Both the position numbers and the translations under genes were made by a program. Shown here one piece after another: positions 51,445 through 60,243 of a stretch of DNA of 64,000 nucleotides. The stretch covers positions 310,001-374,000 of the forward strand of contig CAYPFR010000001.1 of NCBI GenBank assembly GCA_964410285.1, read 5' to 3'. The DNA comes from Fretibacter sp964410285. Its GTDB lineage: Bacteria > Pseudomonadota > Alphaproteobacteria > Caulobacterales > Maricaulaceae. Position 1 is the first letter of the stretch; each line of letters opens with the position of its first letter. The notes beneath the pieces were generated by a model. It saw only the letters and a list, made by a program, of their open reading frames with translations. It searched no databases and was not told the DNA's origin.

Positions 51445-52692
51445 ATGGCACGCATTGTAATGAAATTTGGCGGTACTTCTGTCGCGGATCTGGAGCGAAT
51501 TCGCCATGTCGCGGGTTTGGTCGCAGAGGAAGCAGCGGCAGGACATGAAGTTGCGGTCGTGGTCTCGGCGATGTCAGGGGAAACCAACCGGCTTGTGGCA
51601 CTGGTGGACTCGCTGGATGCAGACTCCAATAAGGGCGCCGCAATTGAAGACGAGTACGACTCCATTGTTGCGTCTGGAGAACAGGTGACGTCGGGTCTTT
51701 TGGCGATTGCGCTTCGTCGGCGCGGGTTTAAGGCGCGCTCATGGCTGGGGTGGCAAATTCCGCTGCGCACAGATATGGCCCATTCCAAGGCCCGCATAGC
51801 AGAGATCGAAAGCAGCGCGATTGGCCCCTCGATTGAGGCGGGGAATGTCGCCGTTGTCGCCGGCTTTCAGGGCATAAGTGATGATGGCCGTATCTCGACT
51901 TTGGGCCGCGGCGGCTCGGATACATCGGCCGTTGCTCTGGCTGTGGCCCTAAAGGCTGACCGCTGCGATATTTACACCGATGTTGACGGCATTTATACAA
52001 CCGATCCGCGTATTGTCTCTGACGCTGTGCGCCTTGACCGGATCGCCTTTGAGGAGATGCTGGAACTTGCGTCTTTAGGGGCTAAGGTTTTGCAGACTCG
52101 GTCTGTCGAGCTAGCCATGAATAATAATTTGCCGGTCCGCGTGCTCACCAGCATGGCGGAGCCCGGTAATGCCAATCCTGGCACAATCGTTTGTCATGAG
52201 GATGATACAATGGAAGAACGCGTAGTCTCGGGCGTCGCCTACAGCCGCGATGAAGCCCAAATCACTTTGCTTCGCTTGGTTGATCAGCCGGGCACAGTCG
52301 CCAAAATTTGCGGCGTTATGGCCGATGCCAATGTGATTGTTGACATGATCGTTCAGGGGCGCTCTCGCTCTGATAATGCTGCGAACCTGACCTTTACCGT
52401 CGGAAAGCGCGATCTGGACAAAGCGCTTGAAGCGCTGGAGGGGGCCAAAGAGACGATTGGTTTTGAGAGCATGCGTTCGGACTCAAATGTCACTAAGGTT
52501 TCGATTGTCGGGATCGGCATGCGTAGCCATACCGGCGTTGCCCAAACCATGTTTGAGGCGCTTGCAGAACGCAATATCAATGTTGAGGTGATTGCGACCT
52601 CCGAGATTAAAATCTCTGTTCTGATTGATAGTGAGTATACCGAGCTGGCCGTACGTGCCCTGCATAATGCTTTTGAGCTGCAGACGCTTTAG
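51445..52692 (+). CDS. lysC: Aspartate kinase
   Basis: 415 residues from ATG 51445 (MARIVMKFGGTSVAD), the canonical N-terminus; the frame goes back to 51391 without support. The kinase domain has KFGGTS (7-12), GRGGSDTSA and DVDGIYTTDPR. Two ACT domains follow (about 265-415), suggesting feedback control by lysine and/or threonine. First step of the lysine, threonine and methionine pathway. Confidence 0.96.
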   Translation: MARIVMKFGGTSVADLERIRHVAGLVAEEAAAGHEVAVVVSAMSGETNRLVALVDSLDADSNKGAAIEDEYDSIVASGEQVTSGLLAIALRRRGFKARSWLGWQIPLRTDMAHSKARIAEIESSAIGPSIEAGNVAVVAGFQGISDDGRISTLGRGGSDTSAVALAVALKADRCDIYTDVDGIYTTDPRIVSDAVRLDRIAFEEMLELASLGAKVLQTRSVELAMNNNLPVRVLTSMAEPGNANPGTIVCHEDDTMEERVVSGVAYSRDEAQITLLRLVDQPGTVAKICGVMADANVIVDMIVQGRSRSDNAANLTFTVGKRDLDKALEALEGAKETIGFESMRSDSNVTKVSIVGIGMRSHTGVAQTMFEALAERNINVEVIATSEIKISVLIDSEYTELAVRALHNAFELQTL

Positions 52693-52768
52693 GCTTAGCT
52701 GCTCTTAAAAGGGTAATCTTAAAGCTATTTTGAATTTAAGGATTATTATCTAGAGAATTTCCCAAAGA

Positions 52769-55072
52769 ATGCTTTATAAGCAGGGCATGAGTTTGGATCC
52801 CAATATCGCGAGTGAACCGCCCAAGTTGATGAAGGCCATCCGCGAGGCCATGGCGGGGACCGAATCCGTTCAAGAACGCCTTGATGACTTTGTGCAGGCG
52901 ATTACCCGCGCCATGGCCGTTCGTGTCGCCTCGATTTATCTTTTGCGCGACGGCGAAGAATTAGAACTCTCGGCAACTCAAGGCCTGAACAAGTCGGCTG
53001 TACACGAAACCCGCATGCGCCCGGGCGAAGGGCTGGTGGGCCATGTCGCGCTGACGGCTCGCCCGCTCAACCTTGCGGATGCTGCCAGCCATCCCCTATT
53101 CTCTTATCGGCCCGAAACCGGCGAAGACCCGTTTAAATCTTTCCTTGGCGTGCCAATCCTTCGCGGCGGCCGAACGCTTGGGGTGCTTGTTGTGCAAAGC
53201 CGTGAGGCCCGCGTTTTTAGCGAAGCCGAGATCGAAGACATGCTCACCGTGGCCATGGTGCTCGCGGAAATCATTATTGATGATGAGCGCGCCGGCGGTA
53301 AAAAAGCCAAACTCAAAGGTATTACCCTAAATCCGGTTAAGCCTGAAACTTTGATTGGAAAATCCTTCGCCGACGGCCTTGTGCAAGGGCGCGCTTATTT
53401 ACACCTACCGCCCGTTCTGCCAGCCAATCTTCTGGCGGATAATATAGCCGCTGAAGAGGCGCGGCTCGAAATAGGGATTTCTGTATTGCGAGCCTCAGTA
53501 GATGCCATGGTCAGCGGGGAGGCGGCTTCTGTCTCTCGCGCGTCCAAAGACATTTATGAAAGTTACCGCCTGTTTGCCTATGACCGTAAATGGGTTAACC
53601 GCCTGCGCGAGGCTGTTCATTCCGGCTTGACTGCCGAAGCCGCAGTTGAGCGCGTGCGCAATGAGCATCGCGCCCGTCTGATGAAGGCGCGTGACCCCTA
53701 TCTAAAGGCGCGGTTACATGATTTAGAAGATCTGGCGAACCGATTGCTGCGCGCCCTGATGGGGGATGATATTACGATCGGGAATAAGAATATTTCCGAT
53801 GATGCGATTATTTTTGCGCGCGATTTAGGGCCAGCAGAATTGCTGGATTATGACCGCGATAAACTCAAGGGTCTTGTCCTCGAAGAAGGGGCGGCGTCTT
53901 CACATACTGCCATTATTTGTCAGGCTATCGGCGTGCCCCTTGTGGGCCGCGTTGAAGGCGCCCTTGACCATATTGAGACCGGCGACGAAGTGCTTTTGGA
54001 TGGTGAAGCGGGCCAAGTGTTTGTGCGCCCGCTTGATACCCAAATTTCGGGTTTCCATATGCGGATGAATATTCGCGGAGAGTTAACCAAGGCCTATGAT
54101 GCCAACCGAAATAAGGAGGCTCGCACGAAAGATGGTCGTCACATCAAATTGCAGTTGAATGTCGGCCTACTTGTTGATCTCCCTCAGTTGCAAGTTTCGG
54201 GCGCGGATGGCATCGGCCTGTTTCGCACAGAATTCCAATTCATGGTCTCTGAATTCATGCCAAAACTAAAAGAGCAAACTGACCTTTACCGCCAAGCCAT
54301 TGAAGCCGCGGGGGAGCATCCGGTAACCTTTCGTACGCTTGATCTGGGCGGCGATAAAATTCTGCCTTATGTCGATCCCGTGCCGGAAGAAAACCCCGCA
54401 ATTGGCTGGCGCGCCATTCGTATTGGACTCGATCGTCCGGGTTTGCTGCGTTATCAGTCCCGCGCGCTAATTGCGGCAGGGGCGAAGCGGCACTTACGCG
54501 TCATGTTCCCCATGGTGTCGACAGTTGAAGAATTTGTGCAGGCGCGCAGCCATTTCGACCGCGAAGTCGAGCGCGCCAAAAATATGGGACATGATCTTCC
54601 TCATAAAATCGAGGTCGGCGTTATGCTGGAAACGCCTGCACTTGCATGGCAGATCAATGCGGTTTGTGACCATGCGGACTTTATTTCCGTCGGCGCTAAT
54701 GACCTTATGCAGTTTTTCTTTGCCGCCGACCGCGACAACCCGCGCGTCGCGGACCGATATGATCCGCTGCATCCTGCGAGCTTGTCTATCTTGAAATTTG
54801 TCGCGGATGGCTGCGCGAAAAATGGAAAAACTGCGGCAGTTTGCGGAACTATGGCATCCCGCCCTCTGGAGGCGATTACCCTGATCGCGTTAGGGTATGA
54901 CCGGCTTTCCATGCCTGTGACCGGTATTGGCCCCGTAAAAACCGCCGTTCTAGCGCTTGATGCCGGTAAGCTAAAAAAACGACTGGCGCCTTTGATTACC
55001 TTACAATCCCGCCTCGCCTCCGTGCGCGATGAGGTGAGGGCATTTTGCCTTGAGGAAGGTATCCCTATTTAA
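52769..55072 (+). CDS. ptsP: PTS-Ntr enzyme I (GAF-EI)
   Basis: 767 residues. A GAF domain (about 20-170, LRPGEG-type loop VHETRMRPGEGLVGHVA) precedes a complete enzyme I: phospho-His379 in GAASSHTAIICQ, the PEP-binding LFRTEFQFM and the catalytic cysteine in AAVCGTMASRP. It starts the PTS-Ntr phosphorelay (PtsP-PtsO-PtsN), which links nitrogen and carbon status. GAF domains of this family sense glutamine in some relatives. Start at 52769 or 52787 (MSLDPN) is open. prfA, a frequent downstream neighbour, is absent. The stop abuts that of the convergent M49 gene. Confidence 0.95.
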   Translation: MLYKQGMSLDPNIASEPPKLMKAIREAMAGTESVQERLDDFVQAITRAMAVRVASIYLLRDGEELELSATQGLNKSAVHETRMRPGEGLVGHVALTARPLNLADAASHPLFSYRPETGEDPFKSFLGVPILRGGRTLGVLVVQSREARVFSEAEIEDMLTVAMVLAEIIIDDERAGGKKAKLKGITLNPVKPETLIGKSFADGLVQGRAYLHLPPVLPANLLADNIAAEEARLEIGISVLRASVDAMVSGEAASVSRASKDIYESYRLFAYDRKWVNRLREAVHSGLTAEAAVERVRNEHRARLMKARDPYLKARLHDLEDLANRLLRALMGDDITIGNKNISDDAIIFARDLGPAELLDYDRDKLKGLVLEEGAASSHTAIICQAIGVPLVGRVEGALDHIETGDEVLLDGEAGQVFVRPLDTQISGFHMRMNIRGELTKAYDANRNKEARTKDGRHIKLQLNVGLLVDLPQLQVSGADGIGLFRTEFQFMVSEFMPKLKEQTDLYRQAIEAAGEHPVTFRTLDLGGDKILPYVDPVPEENPAIGWRAIRIGLDRPGLLRYQSRALIAAGAKRHLRVMFPMVSTVEEFVQARSHFDREVERAKNMGHDLPHKIEVGVMLETPALAWQINAVCDHADFISVGANDLMQFFFAADRDNPRVADRYDPLHPASLSILKFVADGCAKNGKTAAVCGTMASRPLEAITLIALGYDRLSMPVTGIGPVKTAVLALDAGKLKKRLAPLITLQSRLASVRDEVRAFCLEEGIPI

Positions 55073-56818
55073 TCAAAGTTTATCAGGATAAACCGGACGA
55101 ATGTCATAAGGAATATCCTCTAGCCTGCGCAGGATTGTCTGGGCCTCGCTATCGAGCACGGCATAGCTGTCCAAAAATATTTGGGTGTTTTCGTAATCTC
55201 CATCGCCTTGCAATAGCACGACTTGATTGGTTAGGCTGGAAATGGCTTCGGTGAGGGCATTATAATTCACGCGAAAGCGTTGCTCCTCGGGGAGCCAAGT
55301 CACGGCATTTTTTTCTCGGAAATAACTATACTGAAAAGCCGCGCCTTTGCCATGGGCTGCACCAATTCCAAACCGCATAGATCGGAAAAGTCCGGTGAAA
55401 TAAGTCGCAAGAAAGGCTTCGCGCTCTTGGGGTGGCAGTTCTCCCCGCGCCATCATATAAAGTACATTATAAGCGCCCATTACATCGGCTTTCCCTTCTT
55501 CCATGGCCGAATAAAGATCTTTCAACTCAGCCGACACTGTTGTCATTTCGCCGTTTTTATCGATCGTTCCTGGGCCAAGGCTATGGGCGAGCTCATGGAA
55601 AAGTGTGTTATTTGACATGTGTTTCTTTGCGGTCATGCGGGCTTGATCTTCGGTCAAAACCCGTTCGCCTATAGGCGCGAGTATGCGGTCATATTTTGCG
55701 CCGAGCACATTTGTTAGTATGACCTTCTTTGCGCCCTTGGCCTCTCGGACTTTTTCGTCATTGGGCAGGTTAAAGGCAATGGTTTGTACCCCCGGAACAT
55801 TGTCCCCGCCGCCCTGTACCTGATCGGCGACAACGATGGGACTTTCAAATCCGCGGCTGAAGTTTTTATAAGCGTCTGGAACCGGGAGATTCTTTTCCAT
55901 ATCGACGAGGAAATTCTTATATTTGGCGAGTGCAGCCGATGCCTCGGGTTGCTTGAGGGTGACAAAGCTCTCAAATGCCGTTTTATAACCAAAAAGGCCA
56001 TCGTCATATACTTCGTAAGGGCCAATCGCGACTTCGATATTACCGTCTAAATCCATCCACGCCATTTCTGAATTAAAATAATCATCCGTTTTGAAAGAAT
56101 TGGCGCGCTGTGCGAGGAAATTTGACAAAGATTCGTTCTCGGACAGGGCCGCAGCTTGCTCAAGCAATGTGGCTGCCCGCTTTAACGGCTCCGCGTAAGC
56201 CTCGGAATAGGGCACAGCATAAAGACCATCGTCATTGCGGCGTATCACTGTATAGCCCGAGGTGAAGGCCGCTTCATCTTCGGGATGATCCGATATCCAT
56301 TGCTCAAGTTCAGCCTTGGTCATGTCGGCCGGATAAAACCCGGCCCCTTTTGGACAGGGCATCTCGCCGTAAAAAACATAGCCCTCTGCCAAGGTGTCGC
56401 AGACGCCAAAATGCTGGTCGAACATGGCAAGCAAAAGTGCGCGGTCCTCACGATCAGAGTTTTCGATCTCAGCGCGCAGCTGCGGATTTTTCGGATTGAG
56501 CTGCAAAAGGTAAATCTCAGACATGATGCGGCTGGCTTCAATAAGTTTATTGACCACCGCGATTTCGGACGCCGAGAGGAAAGAGCTGTCGATATTCATG
56601 GGAACCTGCGCGAATTTCTCATATTGCGCGGCGAGATCATATGCGGGCCGTATTTGTGTCTGGGCAGGGGTATTGGCCGCTTGCGATGAGGTGGGCGTTG
56701 TTTGCGAGGGGGCCGTTGGTGTCTGCGCAGTCTTTTCTTGCGCGCAGCCCGCGGCAAGGAAACAAAGCGCGGTGCTTACGGCAGCGGTGAGCAGAAAACG
56801 TGTCATAATGAACCTCAT
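55073..56818 (-). CDS. M49-like zinc dipeptidyl peptidase, lipoprotein
   Basis: 581 residues. The signal ends at LAAGC (Cys25), followed by a Gln/Thr/Pro-rich linker. The zinc site is HELAH (His408, Glu409, His412) with the third ligand in AMEEGKADVMG (Glu440/441). Classical DPP III has HEXXXH; the HEXXH form is found in a bacterial subgroup of the family, which this resembles. It probably removes dipeptides from peptides outside the inner membrane. The ATG at 56818 overlaps the HIT gene stop (ATGA); an in-frame ATG at 56806 has GAGG well placed and may be the true start. Confidence 0.8.
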   Translation of the reverse strand: MRFIMTRFLLTAAVSTALCFLAAGCAQEKTAQTPTAPSQTTPTSSQAANTPAQTQIRPAYDLAAQYEKFAQVPMNIDSSFLSASEIAVVNKLIEASRIMSEIYLLQLNPKNPQLRAEIENSDREDRALLLAMFDQHFGVCDTLAEGYVFYGEMPCPKGAGFYPADMTKAELEQWISDHPEDEAAFTSGYTVIRRNDDGLYAVPYSEAYAEPLKRAATLLEQAAALSENESLSNFLAQRANSFKTDDYFNSEMAWMDLDGNIEVAIGPYEVYDDGLFGYKTAFESFVTLKQPEASAALAKYKNFLVDMEKNLPVPDAYKNFSRGFESPIVVADQVQGGGDNVPGVQTIAFNLPNDEKVREAKGAKKVILTNVLGAKYDRILAPIGERVLTEDQARMTAKKHMSNNTLFHELAHSLGPGTIDKNGEMTTVSAELKDLYSAMEEGKADVMGAYNVLYMMARGELPPQEREAFLATYFTGLFRSMRFGIGAAHGKGAAFQYSYFREKNAVTWLPEEQRFRVNYNALTEAISSLTNQVVLLQGDGDYENTQIFLDSYAVLDSEAQTILRRLEDIPYDIRPVYPDKL

Positions 56819-57246
56819 AAATGGGCGGCGATAAGTCGAGCCTGGGCAGCGAGCGTCTCGGCGCTGGCCATCTCTGCGGCGCCGTGATCGCTAAGCTCTC
56901 TGCCTTCATAGCGCGGGATTATGTGAAAATGAAGATGGAAGACGGTCTGGCCCGCGGGCGCGCCATTAAACTGGGTGATGACGACCCCGCATGGCGACAT
57001 CGCCTTTATGATCGCTTCCCCAATTTTTTGCACCGCCAGCATGAGTGGTCCTAGGGTATCTTCATCGGTGTCAAATAAATTACGTGAGGCCGATTTGGGA
57101 ATGACGAGCGTGTGACCTTTGGACTGCGGGAAGACATCCATGAAAGCGAGCACGGCTTCATCTTCATATACTTTGGCACAAGGAATCTCCCCGCCAAGGA
57201 TTTTTGCGAAAATATTGCTGTTGTCATACTCGCCGCTCAGAGCCAT
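56815..57246 (-). CDS. HIT family nucleotide hydrolase/transferase
   Basis: 143 residues with the histidine triad HLHFHIIP (H-x-H-x-H) and an N-terminal NIFAKILGGEIPCAKVYEDE, typical of bacterial HinT-like proteins, which hydrolyse AMP-lysine or similar nucleotide adducts. It is sandwiched in an operon: its ATG overlaps the stop of the FemAB-like gene (TAATG), and its stop overlaps the start of the M49 gene (ATGA). Confidence 0.93.
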   Translation of the reverse strand: MALSGEYDNSNIFAKILGGEIPCAKVYEDEAVLAFMDVFPQSKGHTLVIPKSASRNLFDTDEDTLGPLMLAVQKIGEAIIKAMSPCGVVITQFNGAPAGQTVFHLHFHIIPRYEGRELSDHGAAEMASAETLAAQARLIAAHL

Positions 57247-58388
57247 TAGGTTTCCTTTTTATACGGAGTGTGGGTGCCAAGATATCCGATCTCGCGCGAA
57301 ACCGCTAGCCGCTCTTGCTGAAGATAATCGTCGACCGCAGCGCGCAGTCCTGAATGGTGGATGTAATGGGCGGAGCAAGTTTCGATTGGCTCATATCCCC
57401 GCGCAAGCTTATGTTCGCCTTGTGCGCCGGCCTCTACACGCTTTAGGCCTCGTTCAATGCTCGCTTCAATGGCCTGATAGTAGCATAGTTCAAAATGCAA
57501 AAATGGCACGCGGGCGAGCGTTCCCCAATTGCGTCCGTAAAGGGCCTGTGAGCCTATGAAATTAAGAGCCGCCGCAATAGGGTCGCCGTCCTGCCATGCC
57601 ATAACAAGCAAAATATTATCGGCAAGGGTTTCGTGAATATGGGCAAAAAATTCGCGCGCAAAATAGGGCTGCCCCCACTTACGCAGGCTGGTATCAAGGT
57701 AACACTTAAAAAACACATCCCAATGCTCGGGCTTGAGGTCTGCGCCCGAAAGCCGTTTGATCGTCAAGCTTTTTTGGGCGGCGCGGCGTTCTTTGCGGAT
57801 GTTTTTGCGCTTGCGAGAGGACAATGAGGAGAGAAAGTCGTCAAAGTCCTTGTAATTCTGATTTATGAAATGAAACTGGCGATCTGTACGTTCAAGCCAG
57901 CCTGCATTCCGCGCGGCTGTGCGGTCGCCCGCCTGCATGAAGGTGATATGCGCGCCGGAAAATCCTTGAGACCCGCATAATTGCTCCATTGCAGCCAATA
58001 GTGCTGATTTCGCTTCGGGGGTTTTTGCAAGAAGGCGCGGGCCAGTGGCCGGCGTGAACGGAACGCTGCATTGCAGTTTAGGATAATAGGCGCCGCCCGC
58101 GCGCTCCAAGGCATTGGCCCAGCCATGGTCAAAAACATATTCCCCCCGGCTGTGGGTTTTGGCATAAAGCGGCGCGGCTCCGATAATGTCCTTGGCGTCA
58201 TTTTCCAGCAAAATATGGACGGGCGTCCAGCCTGTATTGGCGCTGGCCGATCCGCTGACTTCGCAGGCACGGAGAAAATCCCAGCGTAAAAAGGGATGGC
58301 TGTCGGGTAAGAGATGATCCCATTGCGCGGCCTCCACGTCCTCAATCGACGTCAATATACGCGCTGTGTAATTTGGGAGAGAGGGCAT
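57246..58388 (-). CDS. FemAB-like GNAT protein (PF04339/DUF482 type)
   Basis: 380 residues. It contains the landmarks of the DUF482 family: WDHLLPDSHPFLRWDFL near the N-terminus, RKRKNIRKERRAA, YLDTSLRKWGQPYF, and LHFELCYYQAIEASIERGL near the C-terminus. The fold is a GNAT tandem like that of FemX, which adds amino acids to cell-wall precursors; the substrate of this subfamily is unknown. It leads the three-gene overlapping minus-strand operon. Confidence 0.85.
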   Translation of the reverse strand: MPSLPNYTARILTSIEDVEAAQWDHLLPDSHPFLRWDFLRACEVSGSASANTGWTPVHILLENDAKDIIGAAPLYAKTHSRGEYVFDHGWANALERAGGAYYPKLQCSVPFTPATGPRLLAKTPEAKSALLAAMEQLCGSQGFSGAHITFMQAGDRTAARNAGWLERTDRQFHFINQNYKDFDDFLSSLSSRKRKNIRKERRAAQKSLTIKRLSGADLKPEHWDVFFKCYLDTSLRKWGQPYFAREFFAHIHETLADNILLVMAWQDGDPIAAALNFIGSQALYGRNWGTLARVPFLHFELCYYQAIEASIERGLKRVEAGAQGEHKLARGYEPIETCSAHYIHHSGLRAAVDDYLQQERLAVSREIGYLGTHTPYKKET

Positions 58389-58412
58389 ATCGTTTGTATA
58401 GCCGGGGTTGAT

Positions 58413-58883
58413 TTAGGCAGAAATCTCAACAATAGCGTCAATCTCCACCGCCACATCCAGCGGCAAGCTTGGGGCGCTGACGGCGAAACGTGCATGACGC
58501 CCCGCCTCTCCGAATATGGCGACCATAATATCGGAGCAGCCATTGATAACCTTTGGAATGTCGGCAGCCGTCGTTGTGGGCAAGGCCTGAACAAATCCGC
58601 CCAGTTTCACAATGCGCTTGACCCGCGATAAATCCCCGCCGCATGCTGCCTTCATCTGGGCCAGAAGATTAAGCGCAGACAGGCGCGCGGCCTCTTGTCC
58701 GCGCTCGACGCTCAGGTCCTCGCCGAGGCGTCCGCTGATTTGCGTTTCGCCGACTTTAGAAATCTGGCCACTGATAAACACCAGATTGCCCGAGATCACA
58801 TAGGGGACATAATTTGCAACAGGCGCAGCGGCCTCCGGTAGGATCAGCCCGAGTTCGGTGAGGCGCGCTTCGATTGATGACAT
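58413..58883 (-). CDS. ridA: RidA family deaminase
   Basis: 156 residues from the ATG at 58883, which has GGAGG six bases upstream; the longer frame to 59000 overlaps the divergent nitroreductase start and is rejected. Features include LVFISGQISKVGE, LSALNLLAQMKAACGG and VEIDAIVEI at the C-terminus. RidA proteins deaminate reactive enamines and imines from PLP enzymes. The catalytic arginine (RHARFAV region) is present, so activity is likely. It is of the longer RidA subclass (YjgH/atu1953-like). Confidence 0.9.
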   Translation of the reverse strand: MSSIEARLTELGLILPEAAAPVANYVPYVISGNLVFISGQISKVGETQISGRLGEDLSVERGQEAARLSALNLLAQMKAACGGDLSRVKRIVKLGGFVQALPTTTAADIPKVINGCSDIMVAIFGEAGRHARFAVSAPSLPLDVAVEIDAIVEISA

Positions 58884-58971
58884 AATGTCCTCCAGAATAA
58901 ATTTATCTTGAAATTCAGCTAGCCCATTCCCAACATGGGGTAAAGCAAGATGGCCAAAGATAGGACAAAAC

Positions 58972-59589
58972 ATGCCAGATAAAACGCCAGCCCTAGACAC
59001 TGTCTTTCCATTGCCAAGCCCAAAACCAGAGGTGACGCGTTTTTTAAAAGAGCGGCGATCTAATCTGGCGAAATTTATGTCCGAACCGGGACCTAGCCGC
59101 GCTGATCTGGCTGAAATTCTTGAGATCTCAGCCCGCGTGCCTGATCATCGAAAACTGTCCCCTTGGCGCTTTTTGGTGTTTGAAGGCAAAAGCCGTGAGA
59201 CACTTGGGCAGCATATCGCGAGTGCGTTCATTGCCGATAATCCGCAGTTGCCGCTCGATAGGTCCGTTTTTGAGAGCGGGCGGCTGTTACGTGCGCCGAC
59301 CGTCATTGCGGTTATTTCAAGTCCTGTGGTTTGTCCCCGGGGTACGCCTGAGTGGGAGCAAATTCTCTGCGCAGGCGCCGTCTGTTACAACATGCTTTTG
59401 GCGGCGCAGGCGCAGGGGTTTGGCGCGCAGTGGCTGACGGAATGGTTCGCTTATGATTCGCGCATACAGAGCGTTATGGGGCTGAAATCACAGGAAAAAA
59501 TCGCGGGATTCTTGTATTTGGGGACCGCTTTGCAACCTGCGCGAGAAAGAGTGCGCCCAGATTTATCAGCACTTATCCAATATTGGTAG
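58972..59589 (+). CDS. Nitroreductase family protein
   Basis: 205 residues of the FMN-dependent nitroreductase fold: FLKERRSNLAKF for FMN phosphate, SARVPDHRKLSPWRFLV, and GFGAQWLTEWFAYD followed by GFLYLGTA. Similar to the smaller YdjA-like group, whose physiological substrate is unknown. ATG follows AGGACAAAAC. It is divergent from ridA; its promoter must lie in the 88-bp gap. Confidence 0.9.
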   Translation: MPDKTPALDTVFPLPSPKPEVTRFLKERRSNLAKFMSEPGPSRADLAEILEISARVPDHRKLSPWRFLVFEGKSRETLGQHIASAFIADNPQLPLDRSVFESGRLLRAPTVIAVISSPVVCPRGTPEWEQILCAGAVCYNMLLAAQAQGFGAQWLTEWFAYDSRIQSVMGLKSQEKIAGFLYLGTALQPARERVRPDLSALIQYW

Positions 59590-59613
59590 GCGTGCTATCG
59601 TTTATCAAAAATT

Positions 59614-59788
59614 TATGCAAAAAAATGCATATGAGAGGCAAAGTCCTAATGACAGGCTTGCCCAAAATGTTCTAAGAGGCGGCACGGTCTGAGGACCGCA
59701 GCTGTAAAGCTGGACCCCATGGTTTCCATTGCGCCCCGTGAAACTGTGGGGTCATTAATCTAATCCCCGCTTGCGGAGAATTGATTAA
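59614..59788 (+). other. Hairpin-rich leader upstream of the GTA genes (candidate structured RNA)
   Basis: Five stems follow each other in the 207-bp gap: TATGCA/TGCATA (59614-59631); CGGTC-TGAG-GACCG (about 59685-59699); CAGCT-GTAA-AGCTG, a GNRA-type tetraloop (59699-59712); GACCCCATGGTTTC / GAAACTGTGGGGTC, 12 of 14 pairs (59713-59753); and TTAATC/GATTAA (59755-59788). The last ends nine bases before the small terminase ATG. No known riboswitch or tRNA was recognised. It may be a regulatory leader, a terminator cluster for the nitroreductase gene, or an independent RNA. Confidence 0.45.
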
Positions 59789-59796
59789 AACGGCGC

Positions 59797-60243
59797 ATGG
59801 TTCACTCGATTTCCAAAGGCGGGCAGATATCGCCAAAAATAGATACGCGGCCCTTGAGAGATTTTCTTGCGGCTATTTCCGCGCAGGCCTTAACGTCCCT
59901 AGAAGGGGCCTCCCCTGAAATTACAATGAAAATGAGCAGCGCGATTGTCGCTCTGACCAAAGCCATCTGTGAGGCAGAGACGCATAATTTAAAATGCGCC
60001 GCCATAGCAAAGGCAGCAGATGGCAATGCTGGGGCGGCGGCCAGTGGTAGTTTACGATCGCGGCTGAAGGGCTATGCGCCAAGCAAAAAAGAACTGCAAG
60101 ATCTCGAAGCAACCCTGCGGCTTCGCCTGGATACGCTGGCCCCGCGCCTGGCAGCCGAGGACGCAAAATGCCAGTTAGAAAAAACAGCCAAAGCGAGCCC
60201 TCAAACCCAATCAGGGTCTCGCCCTCAGGACTTGTCAACCTAA
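59797..60243 (+). CDS. Probable GTA small terminase subunit
   Basis: 148 residues. The assignment rests mostly on position directly before the large terminase, as in RcGTA g1-g2, and on its helical make-up: a long helix-rich N-terminal part (DFLAAISAQALTSLEG, TKAICEAETHNLKCAAIAKAA) and a coiled-coil-like segment (KELQDLEATLRLRLDTLAP). The stop shares bases with the TerL start (TAATG), indicating coupling. No clear helix-turn-helix is visible, as expected for GTA TerS, which packages without sequence specificity. Confidence 0.6.
   Translation: MVHSISKGGQISPKIDTRPLRDFLAAISAQALTSLEGASPEITMKMSSAIVALTKAICEAETHNLKCAAIAKAADGNAGAAASGSLRSRLKGYAPSKKELQDLEATLRLRLDTLAPRLAAEDAKCQLEKTAKASPQTQSGSRPQDLST

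Noticed and set aside
59699..59712. CTGTAAA within the GTA leader, resembling a tRNA-Tyr anticodon loop
   Set aside because: The flanks do not pair as a 5-bp anticodon stem and no acceptor or T-arm is present; a GTAA tetraloop stem fits better.
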